A DNA stretch of 60,706 nucleotides, taken from NCBI GenBank assembly GCA_964011275.1, contig CAXGOB010000023.1, positions 1-60,706 on the forward strand, in the 5' to 3' direction. This DNA is from UBA7328 sp002471345 (lineage in GTDB: Bacteria; Bacteroidota; Bacteroidia; Chitinophagales; Saprospiraceae). Below, piece after piece: positions 35,552 to 44,922 of this stretch. The stretch's first letter is position 1, and every line of letters begins with the position of its first letter. A model generated the notes under the pieces. It ran no database searches. It was not told where the DNA came from and worked only from the letters and a program-made list of their open reading frames with translations. Position numbers and translations under genes: made by a program.

Positions 35552-36408
35552 ATTTTTGCAATCAATTGTTCCATTTTCCTTCCATATTCTAAATACACTT
35601 CATATTGCTTATTTACATTTCCATCAGAATTATCTTCATGAAACACCTTGGCCATATGAGGTTCAATAGCAATAAACCCATCATATCCATTAGATTTTAA
35701 ATTCCCCAAAATCTCTTTTACATAAGCATCTCCATCTCCTGGAAATGTGTATTTAGGATCATCGCCTCCTTCTGGATATTTTGCATCTTTTATATGTACA
35801 TGAGTAACCACCTCTTTTACCTGATCATAAAAATCCCATGAATTTTGCCACGGATATGGTTCTGATTTCGATCTATCTTTTTGAAAAACAGGATTTCCTG
35901 TATCAAAAACCAGTTTCAAATCTGGAACTTCATTGAGTAACTCTAGGGTATGATCTGCAGAAAAGCCACCATAATTCATACAGTTTTCATGAACTGCTTC
36001 AAGGCCTTCTGATCTAAACATGTCTACGATCCTGCGTAATCTTTTTATCCTTTTAGTTACTAACTGATCCTCTCCCCAAGGTTCTTGAGCATATGACATT
36101 ATTCGTGCATATTTCACATTTAGGACTTTCATCCTTTCAATGCTACTCTCTACTTCTCCGAATGTAAGATTCCAATCTGAATGAATCGATTTTGCCCAAT
36201 TTCCAATCAAAGTGCCAAATTCCGCAACTTTTATATTGGCATCTTTTAGCTTTTGTACTACTTCATTGAAATCAGCATCTGATATATCGTGAATATTATA
36301 TTCTCCTATAGTACGAGCTGATAGATGAGACCACCCTAATTCATTCGTAACCTTTATCTGAATGTCAATGTCAGAAGAAGCTTCATCAGTAAATCCTGTA
36401 AGAATCAT
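35548..36408 (-). CDS. Sugar phosphate isomerase/epimerase (TIM barrel)
   Basis: The 286-residue protein of the xylose-isomerase-like/AP endonuclease 2 barrel family contains ARIMSYAQEPWGED, AVHENCMNYGGFSADHTLELL, LVFDTGNPVFQ, VTHVHIKDAKYPEGGDDPKY and GFIAIEPHMAKVFHEDN, which together supply the His, Glu and Asp metal ligands. There is no signal peptide. Members act on inositols, keto-sugars or related compounds. It lies 45 bp upstream of the glucuronokinase-like gene on the same strand, suggesting a shared uronic acid or inositol theme. Confidence 0.8.
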   Translation of the reverse strand: MILTGFTDEASSDIDIQIKVTNELGWSHLSARTIGEYNIHDISDADFNEVVQKLKDANIKVAEFGTLIGNWAKSIHSDWNLTFGEVESSIERMKVLNVKYARIMSYAQEPWGEDQLVTKRIKRLRRIVDMFRSEGLEAVHENCMNYGGFSADHTLELLNEVPDLKLVFDTGNPVFQKDRSKSEPYPWQNSWDFYDQVKEVVTHVHIKDAKYPEGGDDPKYTFPGDGDAYVKEILGNLKSNGYDGFIAIEPHMAKVFHEDNSDGNVNKQYEVYLEYGRKMEQLIAKI

Positions 36409-36428
36409 GAGCTTATTTTGTTTGGGCG

Positions 36429-36436
36429 CAAATCTA
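36429..36436 (-). promoter_or_regulatory. -7 box before the isomerase/epimerase gene
   Basis: The minus strand reads TAGATTTG, an exact TAnnTTTG match, 21 bp before the start codon and between this gene and menD. Confidence 0.4.
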
Positions 36437-36456
36437 TAATAATTGAGAATATAATT

Positions 36457-38139
36457 TCATTCGAGATATTTGAAATAATCTTTCAAGACCAAGTCACTAT
36501 CCTCATTGGAAAACACCTCTAAAATTTTAGCGCTTTCCGACTTTTTATAAAAATCAATTTCCAATATATTTTGAAGGGAATCCATGTCATCGGCTCGTTG
36601 ATAACTCAATCCATATGCTGCAGCAACATTGATAGCATTGGCTTGCTGTTTTGTCACAAAGAAATCATCTTTTTCGTCTACTGAATTAGGACCTTCAATA
36701 ATTTTAAAAATGCCTCCTCCGCCATTATTAATAAGAATAATGCGAAGATCGGGACTAATATGATGGTGCCAGAGCCCATTGGTATCATAAAAAAAAGAGA
36801 TATCACCAGTAATAAGTAATGTCATTTTTTTGCTAATATGAGCATAACCTGCAGCTGTGGAAGTACAACCATCTATACCACTGGTCCCGCGATTACTATA
36901 TTGTGGGACAGATGGATAGTGGTCAAAAAGCTGAAAATAACGGACAACTGAACTATTTCCTAATTGAAGGTGAATGTCTTCCGGTAAATGATCAATAATG
37001 CTTTTAAATACAATAAGGTCTGACCATGGAGCCTTATTGATAAACAATCTATGTTTTTCTTGAGAATGTTGATATTGATTATGCCATAAAGTTGCGTAAC
37101 TGGAAGCTTTCGATTCTGCTTTATTCAGCACTTCTTCTACAAAGTAAGTCCGGCTACAAACTATTGCCTTTGAAAGAGCATGAAATGTATCCAAATCTGT
37201 ACGATTAGGGCCTATATGCCAATGGTCCTTTATTAGATTTAGCCTAAGAAATGCTTTTATCTTTTTAGAAATCACAGGACCATCAAAGGTAATCAACAGA
37301 TCAGGGACAAAAGCTTCTTTTTGCTTTTTTCCAAAGGAGATTAAAGTACGATCAATGCAAGGAATTACATTCTCTCCGGTAAAATTAGAAATGCTCTCAC
37401 TGAGTACCACTACGTCTGATCTTAATGATGCTTTTTTCACGAGTTCAGCAAGTTCCTCCTTCGGCCTAATCTGTCCACAAAGGATAAGTATTTTTCGAAA
37501 CTCATTAAGTTCCAACCTGAGCGCATTCTCTGTCTCTGGGTATAGGCCTTGAGAACTTATGACCACTTCAATGGTTCTTGCGTCAAAGTTAGTTTCTGTA
37601 GTTTGATATAGAGGTTCCCTCAGTGGAACATTAATATGTACTGGTCCAAGATTAGGGTGCACACATTGATTATAGGCTTCATTAGCTATTCTATTGGCAT
37701 ACCAGTGATTATCAAGATGTTCTTCATCTAGAGGAAACTGAAAAAAAGACTTAGTAAAGTTCTTGAATATTCGCTGTTGATTAATAGTCTGACCATCTTC
37801 TTGATGAACATATTCAGTAGGTCTATCTGCTGTTATAGCAAGGAGAGGAATTCCCTGATAAAATGCCTCGGCCATAGCAGGAGAATAATTGAGCCCTGCC
37901 GTACCAGAAGTGCAAATTAACGCTGTCGGAAGATCTGTATACTGGGCCATGCCTAAAGCGAAAAAAGCAGCACTTCTCTCATCTGGAATACTGATGACTT
38001 CCACACTAGGATGCCGCTGAAATGCAATCAGAAGTGGTGCATTTCTTGATCCAGGAGAAGCAACAACATGTTTTAATCCCTTAGCCGCTAGAGTGTTGAC
38101 TAATATAGTTACCAGTGATTTATTCGTTGTGTTACCCAT
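36457..38139 (-). CDS. menD: SEPHCHC synthase (menaquinone biosynthesis)
   Basis: This thiamine-diphosphate enzyme joins 2-oxoglutarate and isochorismate in menaquinone synthesis. Its 560 residues have the usual three-domain layout: N-terminal VASPGSRNAPLLIAF and the ICTSGTAGLNYSPAMAEAFY segment, and a C-terminal cofactor site with GTSGIDGCTSTAAGYA, LLITGDISFFYDTNGLW and ILINNGGGGIF. The start overlaps menF by 8 bp, so the pair is coupled. The organism therefore probably uses the classical menaquinone route. Confidence 0.95.
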   Translation of the reverse strand: MGNTTNKSLVTILVNTLAAKGLKHVVASPGSRNAPLLIAFQRHPSVEVISIPDERSAAFFALGMAQYTDLPTALICTSGTAGLNYSPAMAEAFYQGIPLLAITADRPTEYVHQEDGQTINQQRIFKNFTKSFFQFPLDEEHLDNHWYANRIANEAYNQCVHPNLGPVHINVPLREPLYQTTETNFDARTIEVVISSQGLYPETENALRLELNEFRKILILCGQIRPKEELAELVKKASLRSDVVVLSESISNFTGENVIPCIDRTLISFGKKQKEAFVPDLLITFDGPVISKKIKAFLRLNLIKDHWHIGPNRTDLDTFHALSKAIVCSRTYFVEEVLNKAESKASSYATLWHNQYQHSQEKHRLFINKAPWSDLIVFKSIIDHLPEDIHLQLGNSSVVRYFQLFDHYPSVPQYSNRGTSGIDGCTSTAAGYAHISKKMTLLITGDISFFYDTNGLWHHHISPDLRIILINNGGGGIFKIIEGPNSVDEKDDFFVTKQQANAINVAAAYGLSYQRADDMDSLQNILEIDFYKKSESAKILEVFSNEDSDLVLKDYFKYLE

Positions 38140-39208
38140 ATATAGTGATACAGTCTATCAAAGTTTTGGCTTTGGCTTCTACCTCCTCCCATTCTCTTTC
38201 AGGGTCAGAATCAGATACAATACCAGCACCAGTGTAAATGTAGGTATTATCCTTATTCACTTGCATACACCTGAGATTGACAAAATAAGTGTCATGAATG
38301 TCATCTATATTTCTTAATCCAATGTGCCCAGTATAATAGGATCTGTCATACCCCTCGTGATCAAGAATAAATTTTTGGGAAGAAAGTAGTGGCATTCCAC
38401 AAACAGCTGGAGTAGGATGAATGGCCGCAATTATTTTTTGAAATTCGTGATCAATTTGAAAATGAATACTTGATTTAATGTGTTTGATGTCACCAAATTC
38501 ATAATCCATTGGGCCATCCACCTCAAGATTCTTCGCCCCAATATTGATCAACTTATTCGTGATATAATCAGTAACTATTTTCTGTTCGACAATCTCTTTT
38601 TTTGTCCAATCCTCACTAATAGCTTTTGTCCCAGCGAGAGAATGGATATGGAATTTGGACTCCTTATCTTTTTCTAATAGTTTCTCTGGTGAAGCTCCAA
38701 TCCAGATTCCGCATTTGGGATGATAAAAGCAATAGACCAAGGCTGTTTGATACTTTTCTTCTAGCCTTATAAAAGAGTGAATTGGGTTTACGGATTGATT
38801 TATTTTTTTAGTCTTTGAAAGTACAACCTTTTTAAATTTACCTTTTTCTATTTCAGTCTTTGCTAAAATTACATTACCAATAAAACTCTGTTTATCAACT
38901 GGTTCTACACTTTTTAGAGTTTCACTTTCTTTTGATCTTCCGTCCTTAAACAACTTATGAGTATCGAGATTCTCAAGGCCTATCATTTTAAAATCAGAAA
39001 GAAATAAAGTATCTCCGTTATGAAATGGAGCAAAAGAAAAAGTGCTTTGAGAAGAAGAATCGCAACTAGCTAAAGTAATTGTGTGGCCTGGATATCTCAA
39101 CAATAAAAATGGGGAAGCTATTTTCTTCGAATTGAATAATATCTCTGAAAGTGAGTTTGCATTTTCTATGGTTATTCCAGCCCCAAATGTGGTCAACATT
39201 TCTTTCAT
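38132..39208 (-). CDS. menF: Isochorismate synthase
   Basis: The chorismate-utilising enzyme, 358 residues, converts chorismate to isochorismate, the first committed step to menaquinone. The C-terminal chorismate-binding domain shows KVVLSKTKKINQ, GIWIGASPEKLLE, HSLAGTKAISEDWTKKE, AIHPTPAVCGMPL and YTGAGIVSDSDPEREWEEVEAK, all expected for the family. The last residues overlap menD. An entC-type role in siderophore synthesis is less likely given the menD neighbour. Confidence 0.93.
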   Translation of the reverse strand: MKEMLTTFGAGITIENANSLSEILFNSKKIASPFLLLRYPGHTITLASCDSSSQSTFSFAPFHNGDTLFLSDFKMIGLENLDTHKLFKDGRSKESETLKSVEPVDKQSFIGNVILAKTEIEKGKFKKVVLSKTKKINQSVNPIHSFIRLEEKYQTALVYCFYHPKCGIWIGASPEKLLEKDKESKFHIHSLAGTKAISEDWTKKEIVEQKIVTDYITNKLINIGAKNLEVDGPMDYEFGDIKHIKSSIHFQIDHEFQKIIAAIHPTPAVCGMPLLSSQKFILDHEGYDRSYYTGHIGLRNIDDIHDTYFVNLRCMQVNKDNTYIYTGAGIVSDSDPEREWEEVEAKAKTLIDCITIYG

Positions 39209-39250
39209 ATTCTTTCTAAATATATTTCATAAATGAAACCTCGAAACCTT

Positions 39251-39757
39251 TTATAAGTTTTTCACAGACAACTCGCTTACAACGAGTTTTACTTTATCAT
39301 CCACTTTAATTTTCCCACCCCGAATTACTCTAGCTGTAAGACCGCCATGCCCTCTCATAGCATTATATCCACCTGCTCCTAAGTTTGTTTCCATCCTACT
39401 ACATGGATGACAGTGTCCAGTAGATTCCAAAATAACATTATCTCCTATGGAAAACTGTCTTTGATGCAGACTCAAAAGGTTGATTCCTGATATTACGAAG
39501 TTCCTCCTTACCAATGAAGGATCAATCGTGTCCACCCCCAAAATGGATGCTACCGAATCTAAATGCTCTTTTTGAATTAGGGTAACCATTCGTTTCCCTT
39601 CTTTTTTACTGTAATGATCCCCAATGACTCCTTCATTCAAATCTATCATTACCTCTTCAACCTCCTCAATTGGTCCTCTTTTCACAAGTCTGATTATTAT
39701 CCTTTCTACAGTCCCAGACTGAGGGAGACTATTCATAAGTTTTTTTATTAAGGACAT
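39251..39757 (-). CDS. MOSC domain protein
   Basis: A small sulphur-carrier-type beta-barrel protein of 168 residues related to the C-terminal domain of molybdenum cofactor sulphurase. VIGDHYSKKEGKRMVTLIQKEHL, RRNFVISGINL and the conserved Cys in ESTGHCHPCSRMETNL are visible, followed by HGGLTARVIRGGKIKV. MOSC proteins transfer sulphur or bind Mo cofactor; the specific role is unknown. It lies 42 bp upstream of menF and 42 bp downstream of the methyltransferase gene. Confidence 0.88.
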   Translation of the reverse strand: MSLIKKLMNSLPQSGTVERIIIRLVKRGPIEEVEEVMIDLNEGVIGDHYSKKEGKRMVTLIQKEHLDSVASILGVDTIDPSLVRRNFVISGINLLSLHQRQFSIGDNVILESTGHCHPCSRMETNLGAGGYNAMRGHGGLTARVIRGGKIKVDDKVKLVVSELSVKNL

Positions 39758-39799
39758 GTGTTGATCTACCTTTAAAATGTTGAATTATCCAAATATCGA

Positions 39800-40327
39800 C
39801 TATCTCATAGCATTGCCAAAATGCCAGAATACTATACCTGCACATACCGAAACATTAAGAGAATGCTTTGTGCCAAATTGTTCAATTTCAATGCAACAAT
39901 CGGCTAAAGGTAATAGTTCAGCATTCACACCATTCACCTCGTTACCCATGACAATGACATATTCGTCATTATTGTCTACATCAAAAGAATCTAAAGGCAC
40001 AGATATATCTGTCTGTTCAATCAAAATGATCTTTTTGCCTTCTTTTTTAAGTTGAGCAACAGCTTCCACTACATCATTCTCGTATACCCAATCAACAGAT
40101 CGCGTAGCTCCAATGGCCGTTCTGATGATTTCCTTATGAGGAGGCTGAGGAGTAATACCACAGAGTACAATTTTCTCAAATAAAAAAGCATCTGATGATC
40201 TAAAAATAGATCCAACATTTCCTCCAGATCTTATATCATCCAAAACCACTGTAACAGAAAATTTTAGGCTTGAATGATGCTCTTCTACTGTTTTTCGCCC
40301 AAGTTCCTCTAGTTTTAATTTTCGCAT
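39800..40327 (-). CDS. TrmH/SpoU family RNA methyltransferase
   Basis: The 175-residue trefoil-knot (SPOUT) methyltransferase probably 2'-O-methylates ribose in tRNA or rRNA. Motif 1 is VLDDIRSGGNVGSIFRSSDA with the conserved Asn-x-Gly-x-x-x-Arg, motif 2 is YVIVMGNEVNGV, and motif 3 is IEQFGTKHSLNVSVCAGIVF. It lacks an N-terminal substrate-binding domain, as in short TrmH relatives. The target nucleotide is not evident. Confidence 0.9.
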   Translation of the reverse strand: MRKLKLEELGRKTVEEHHSSLKFSVTVVLDDIRSGGNVGSIFRSSDAFLFEKIVLCGITPQPPHKEIIRTAIGATRSVDWVYENDVVEAVAQLKKEGKKIILIEQTDISVPLDSFDVDNNDEYVIVMGNEVNGVNAELLPLADCCIEIEQFGTKHSLNVSVCAGIVFWHFGNAMR

Positions 40328-40498
40328 TTATGCTGCTATGAGTTTATAAGAAAGGTATTATTTCTTATGGAGAAATGTTAATTATAGCTAAAAGCATGAT
40401 CACTTCAAATCTTTTAAGCTAGACATTCCAAAAATGATTCTATTACCTCTTGGTTCAAGTATTTTCTCAATTTTAAATTCTTTGAACTCTGGATTCAA

Positions 40499-40506
40499 TA
40501 CATTTG
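40499..40506 (+). promoter_or_regulatory. -7 box before the GH20 gene
   Basis: TACATTTG matches TAnnTTTG exactly and lies 19 bp before the start codon. The gap from the divergent methyltransferase gene is about 200 bp. Confidence 0.4.
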
Positions 40507-40525
40507 GGGCAAATGTCACAATAGA

Positions 40526-43105
40526 ATGAATAAATCACATTTCTTCCTCCTTCTAATAGGCTTCACTTTTCTATTATCATGTAATAAAACAAAAATTCAG
40601 ACAGAACAAACTGAAGAATTGTCAACAGATGAAATATCCTTTACATGGACATTGGATTCATTGGATATGGGAAATGGAATTTCATATATCACACATACAA
40701 TAAACAACCATAGCTCAGACACTTTGGGACGAGATTGGACCATATACTACAATCAGATCATGGGTGGACCAGATCAATCTAGTCTCCCCTCATCAGTTAA
40801 AGTCAAAAAACTGAATGGCACCTTTTTTAGTATCTCTCCGACCTTAGAATTTTCTCCTTTATCTGCAAATGAATCATTCTCATACTCCTACAAAATGAAC
40901 GTTCCTGTTATTCGCAAATCGGATGCTCCAATGGGTATGTACATAGTAAAAAGCGACGGACTCCCAAAAACACTAACAAAAATCAATGTTGAAGGATTAG
41001 AATCTGAAAATTTAGGTCCACTGAGAATGGAAAGTGCAACCTCTCGATTTAGTGAAAATAATATCTATGCAAGGACTCATACAGAAATATCAGACATGTT
41101 GATTCCTAGTCCTAAATCCATAACAAAAACCAGTGGCACTCTTGTTTTATCTAAAGATATCTCATATAGCACTGTCGGAGATCTAGCAAATGAAGTACAA
41201 TGGCTAAAACGACTTTTAAATCAATCATTTTCAGGCAATATTGATTCCAAAAACAAAGGAGATATTCAGCTTGTTTTGGAAGATTCTGACGGGCAAAAAG
41301 AAGGTAGTTATTCATTAGTTATTAATAGTGAGAATGCCATTATAAGATCTGCATCTAAGAGTGGTGTTATAAACGGAATATCTTCTCTTTCTCAACTTAT
41401 TCGTCATGAAAAGTACGCCAATACATCAGTGGCGATAGAACTTCCAAACCTCACAATTCATGATGAACCCGACTATGTGTATAGAGGTCTTATGCTAGAT
41501 GTATCAAGGCATTTTCATTCAGTAGAAAGTGTGAAGAGTATATTAGATATGATGGCTTTTTACAAACTCAATAAATTTCATTTTCATTTAGCTGACGATG
41601 AAGGTTGGAGAGTAGAAATTAATGACCTCCCTGAACTTACTGAAGTGGGAGCTCAAAGAGGACATACTCTAAATGAAGTGGAATCAGGCCATCTACAACC
41701 TGCTTATGGTTCAGGACCACATCATCAACCAGAACATTCTTATGGAAGTGGATGGTACAGCCAATCCGAATATGTTGACATTTTAAAATACGCTGCTGCA
41801 CGACATATTGAAGTCATTCCAGAATTTGACATGCCAGGACATGCCAGAGCTGCTATCATAGCAATGAAAGTACGCTATAATAGATATATGGAAAATGGGG
41901 ATAAGGACGAAGCCGAACGATATCTGCTCAGTGATCCGAATGACGAATCAGAATACAACTCAGCACAAGGATATGGAGATAATAGTTTTTGCGTATGCAG
42001 AGAGTCTACATTCACATTTGTAGAGAAAGTCCTTCAGGAGGTCATTGCTATGCATGATGAAGCTGGTGCTCCTCTCAAGACTTTCCATAGTGGAGGAGAT
42101 GAAGTAGGATATGGTTCGTGGCATAAGTCTCCACTTTGCCAAGCCTTTATCAAGGCAAATAGTGAATCTATTTCTCATACGGATGAACTTCAACCTTATT
42201 TCACCGAAAGATATATGAATATCATTTCTAAGTATGGATTAGTTACAGCTGGATGGGAAGAATATGCTCTCAAAAGCAGTAGTGAAGGCCACAATGGGAA
42301 AGAGCTCAATCCAAAGTTCTTTGATCGGAATATGCAACCATATGTGTGGAATGCTACATGGGGATGGGGCCGAGAAGATATGGCTTACAAGCTTGCCAAT
42401 GCAGGGCACAAAGTGGTGATGTGTAATAGTGCACAGATGTATTTTGACATGGCCTATAACATGGACTCAGATGAGTCAGGACTAATGTGGACAGGAATGG
42501 TTGATGCAACTAATCCTTTCTATCTTGTACCTGAAGATGTATATGCAATCCCTCAAAAAAAGAATAATATTGGAGCTGTGGTAAGTGATGATTTATTCAC
42601 TGATCATGTACGTCTTACCGAAGAAGGAAAGAAAAATATATTAGGAATACAGGGGCACTTATGGAGTGAAACTGTCACCTCTAATGATAAAATTCAATAC
42701 TATTTATTTCCTAAATCTTTAAGTCTATCAGAACGATCTTGGAATGCCTATCCTGATTGGGCGACAATTCCAAATAAAGAAGAAAGATGGAACGAAATGC
42801 AAAAAGATTGGGGACAATTTGCCAATACAATTGGCCAACATCATATGCCAATTATGGATCACATCTGGGGAGGCATCAATTATCGAATTCCACTTCCAGG
42901 GATTAGCATCATAGAAGGAATGGTTCATGCAAATGTGAGATATCCAGGCCTAACCTTGAGGTATACAACTGATGGTAGTGAGGTGAATGAACATAGTCCT
43001 AAATATGAGAATCCATTTTCATTAAGCCAAGAAACAAAAATCATAAAGATGAAATCCTTTGCTCAAAATGGAAGAAGGAGTCGTGAAAGCGCTCTAGAGT
43101 TATAA
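40526..43105 (+). CDS. Beta-N-acetylhexosaminidase, GH20 lipoprotein
   Basis: An 859-residue exported enzyme releasing terminal N-acetylglucosamine or N-acetylgalactosamine from chitooligosaccharides or glycans. The lipobox is FLLSC at residues 15-19. A carbohydrate-binding CHB_HEX-type domain fills about residues 35-170 (GRDWTIYYNQIMGG), a GH20b alpha/beta domain follows, and the catalytic barrel begins near 315 with YRGLMLDVSRHFHS. The catalytic Asp-Glu pair is Asp525-Glu526 in HSGGDEVGYG. A C-terminal chitobiase-type beta domain (TLRYTTDGSEVNEHSPKYE) ends the protein. It matches marine Bacteroidota chitobiases. Confidence 0.92.
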   Translation: MNKSHFFLLLIGFTFLLSCNKTKIQTEQTEELSTDEISFTWTLDSLDMGNGISYITHTINNHSSDTLGRDWTIYYNQIMGGPDQSSLPSSVKVKKLNGTFFSISPTLEFSPLSANESFSYSYKMNVPVIRKSDAPMGMYIVKSDGLPKTLTKINVEGLESENLGPLRMESATSRFSENNIYARTHTEISDMLIPSPKSITKTSGTLVLSKDISYSTVGDLANEVQWLKRLLNQSFSGNIDSKNKGDIQLVLEDSDGQKEGSYSLVINSENAIIRSASKSGVINGISSLSQLIRHEKYANTSVAIELPNLTIHDEPDYVYRGLMLDVSRHFHSVESVKSILDMMAFYKLNKFHFHLADDEGWRVEINDLPELTEVGAQRGHTLNEVESGHLQPAYGSGPHHQPEHSYGSGWYSQSEYVDILKYAAARHIEVIPEFDMPGHARAAIIAMKVRYNRYMENGDKDEAERYLLSDPNDESEYNSAQGYGDNSFCVCRESTFTFVEKVLQEVIAMHDEAGAPLKTFHSGGDEVGYGSWHKSPLCQAFIKANSESISHTDELQPYFTERYMNIISKYGLVTAGWEEYALKSSSEGHNGKELNPKFFDRNMQPYVWNATWGWGREDMAYKLANAGHKVVMCNSAQMYFDMAYNMDSDESGLMWTGMVDATNPFYLVPEDVYAIPQKKNNIGAVVSDDLFTDHVRLTEEGKKNILGIQGHLWSETVTSNDKIQYYLFPKSLSLSERSWNAYPDWATIPNKEERWNEMQKDWGQFANTIGQHHMPIMDHIWGGINYRIPLPGISIIEGMVHANVRYPGLTLRYTTDGSEVNEHSPKYENPFSLSQETKIIKMKSFAQNGRRSRESALEL

Positions 43106-43137
43106 TAAGAAGTTATAGACATATAAGGCTTCGAATT

Positions 43138-43611
43138 ATGGCTAACCTTGCTGATAGATTAAAAGATTCAATCAACACATACAGTCCTCTACTAGAGCTA
43201 ATTACTCATGAATTGGCAGCTCAGAAACCGAACCCACTTAAATGGTCAAGAAAAGAAATACTGGGTCACCTTATTGATTCTGCTGCAAATAATCATCAAC
43301 GATTTGTAAGAATTCAAGGTCAAGAAGAACTGACATTTCAAGGCTATGATCAGGACATGTGGGTAAAAATACAAGGATATCAAAATCAGAAATGGAAGGA
43401 TATCATTACCCTTTGGTATCAGTTGAACATGCACTTAGCATCTATCATTAGCCTTATTCCACATACTGTGCTTACACAAAGTAGAATGAATCATAATTTA
43501 CATCAAATTGCTTTCAAAACTGTACCTCAAAATGAGTGTACTAACCTAGCCTATTTTATCAATGATTATATAGATCATATGAAACAAATTATTGAGTATC
43601 CATATGATTAA
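43138..43611 (+). CDS. DinB family protein
   Basis: A 157-residue four-helix-bundle protein of the DinB/YfiT type with ILGHLIDSAANNHQRFVRI near residue 41 (first His ligand), a central helix with LWYQLNMHLASII, and YFINDYIDHMKQI near the end (last His ligand). These positions suit the three-His metal site of the family. It follows the hexosaminidase by 32 bp and may be cotranscribed. The reaction is unknown; relatives act as thiol-dependent transferases. Confidence 0.8.
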   Translation: MANLADRLKDSINTYSPLLELITHELAAQKPNPLKWSRKEILGHLIDSAANNHQRFVRIQGQEELTFQGYDQDMWVKIQGYQNQKWKDIITLWYQLNMHLASIISLIPHTVLTQSRMNHNLHQIAFKTVPQNECTNLAYFINDYIDHMKQIIEYPYD

Positions 43612-43616
43612 CTTGA

Positions 43617-44729
43617 CTATCCCAAAGAAAGCATCTGAAGAATCTGCTCTCGTCTTAAAGCTAAAAATGGAAATAGATCTTCAATTGAAGTATCCTCATC
43701 AGAATCATTGTTTTGAGGGATATTCTCTTTAAAGGAAGAGTGATATGGCATTAATTTTTCCAGAGCAGTTTTATGATATTCAAAGTTTAGAATATCTCTG
43801 GCATTCCACTCTTTTTCTGATATAAGAGCCATCATCTTGTCAGATGGAAGATTAATAGTATAGCCCTTTGAATTAGCAGGTAGATAATCGTAAGTGACAG
43901 CAGGGTTATATTCTACAATATCTTGGCGATCTAAACCAGTTATTCTAGCTATCTCATCAAATGTGATATATTCATATACTGGAATTCCTGCTAACTCTAC
44001 ATGATCATTTTTATGATTTCTTTTCGATTTAGCATGTTCCTGATAGTATATATTGAGGTACGCCGCGGCTGCTAGTCTAGAAGCATATCTTGTAGATTCC
44101 CTAGGTAGCTCTCCTTTTACTATTTCATACTTCTCACTATTGCAATGCCTCATTGCTTTTCTCAAAGCTGTTGGACCGAAATTATATGCAACTAGAGCTA
44201 AATTCCAATCTTCGAATTCCTGGTGCAATTCATCTAAATAATCAAATGCAACTTTACTTGCCAATAATGGATCAAACCTTTCATCTACATATCTGTCAAT
44301 GATTAATCCATGTGACTTTGCAGTAGTTCTCATCAGTTGCCAAACTCCCACTGCTCCTCTGCTGGAAAAAGACCAGGGGTCCATATTGGACTCAACTATG
44401 GCGATATTCTTTAAAACTTTAGGGAGACCTTTCTGATCAAGCATGTGATCATATTGATCAAAATATGGGTTACTTCTTTCTACAATTCTTCTGGCTCCTG
44501 GCAGATAAGAATAGGTGTATATGTCCAATAGCCTTTTGGTCTCTCTAGTAAATGGCAGATCAACACTAGGTTCAATTGCATCTAATCTCAATTGAGCAGT
44601 CCTGTCATCCAGTCTATTCTTCTTCGCATCAATAACCCCTGCAAAGACTGAAGTACTTAGTACAATGATTAATATAGATAAGATGAGTGTTCTCAAATAA
44701 GGAAATGTTCTATGGTAAATAATTTGCAC
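43617..44729 (-). CDS. Lytic transglycosylase, MltD-like, with LysM-like domain
   Basis: A 370-residue periplasmic peptidoglycan lyase. A signal-anchor (LILSILIIVLSTSVFAG) precedes an SLT/goose-lysozyme-like domain: AIVESNMDPWSFSSRGAVGVWQLM, where the Glu of VESN is the catalytic acid, then ALVAYNFGPTALRKAM and YASRLAAAAYL. After it comes a degenerate LysM region (ITFDEIARITGLDRQDIVEYNP, INLPSDK). This order matches MltD homologues. Its end lies 5 bp from the convergent DinB gene with no visible terminator. Confidence 0.85.
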   Translation of the reverse strand: MQIIYHRTFPYLRTLILSILIIVLSTSVFAGVIDAKKNRLDDRTAQLRLDAIEPSVDLPFTRETKRLLDIYTYSYLPGARRIVERSNPYFDQYDHMLDQKGLPKVLKNIAIVESNMDPWSFSSRGAVGVWQLMRTTAKSHGLIIDRYVDERFDPLLASKVAFDYLDELHQEFEDWNLALVAYNFGPTALRKAMRHCNSEKYEIVKGELPRESTRYASRLAAAAYLNIYYQEHAKSKRNHKNDHVELAGIPVYEYITFDEIARITGLDRQDIVEYNPAVTYDYLPANSKGYTINLPSDKMMALISEKEWNARDILNFEYHKTALEKLMPYHSSFKENIPQNNDSDEDTSIEDLFPFLALRREQILQMLSLG

Positions 44730-44922
44730 TGCAAAATTAGGGGTTTACCCGTTAAAGAATTCGAATTTAACAATTACTTAATGTGGTACAAATAAGATTG
44801 CACATAAATGGTTTTAGTCGGAAGTAAAGCGGATGAACAAGAACGAAAGACGAAGTTTATTTGGATAGATGGGATGGTTAATCAGTTCTGAAATGTTAAA
44901 TAGATTCCTTCCCTTGCTTCAT

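Noticed and set aside
44732..44739. TAATTTTG -7 box before the transglycosylase gene
   Set aside because: It ends only 2 bp before the start codon, so transcription would begin inside the gene; probably chance.
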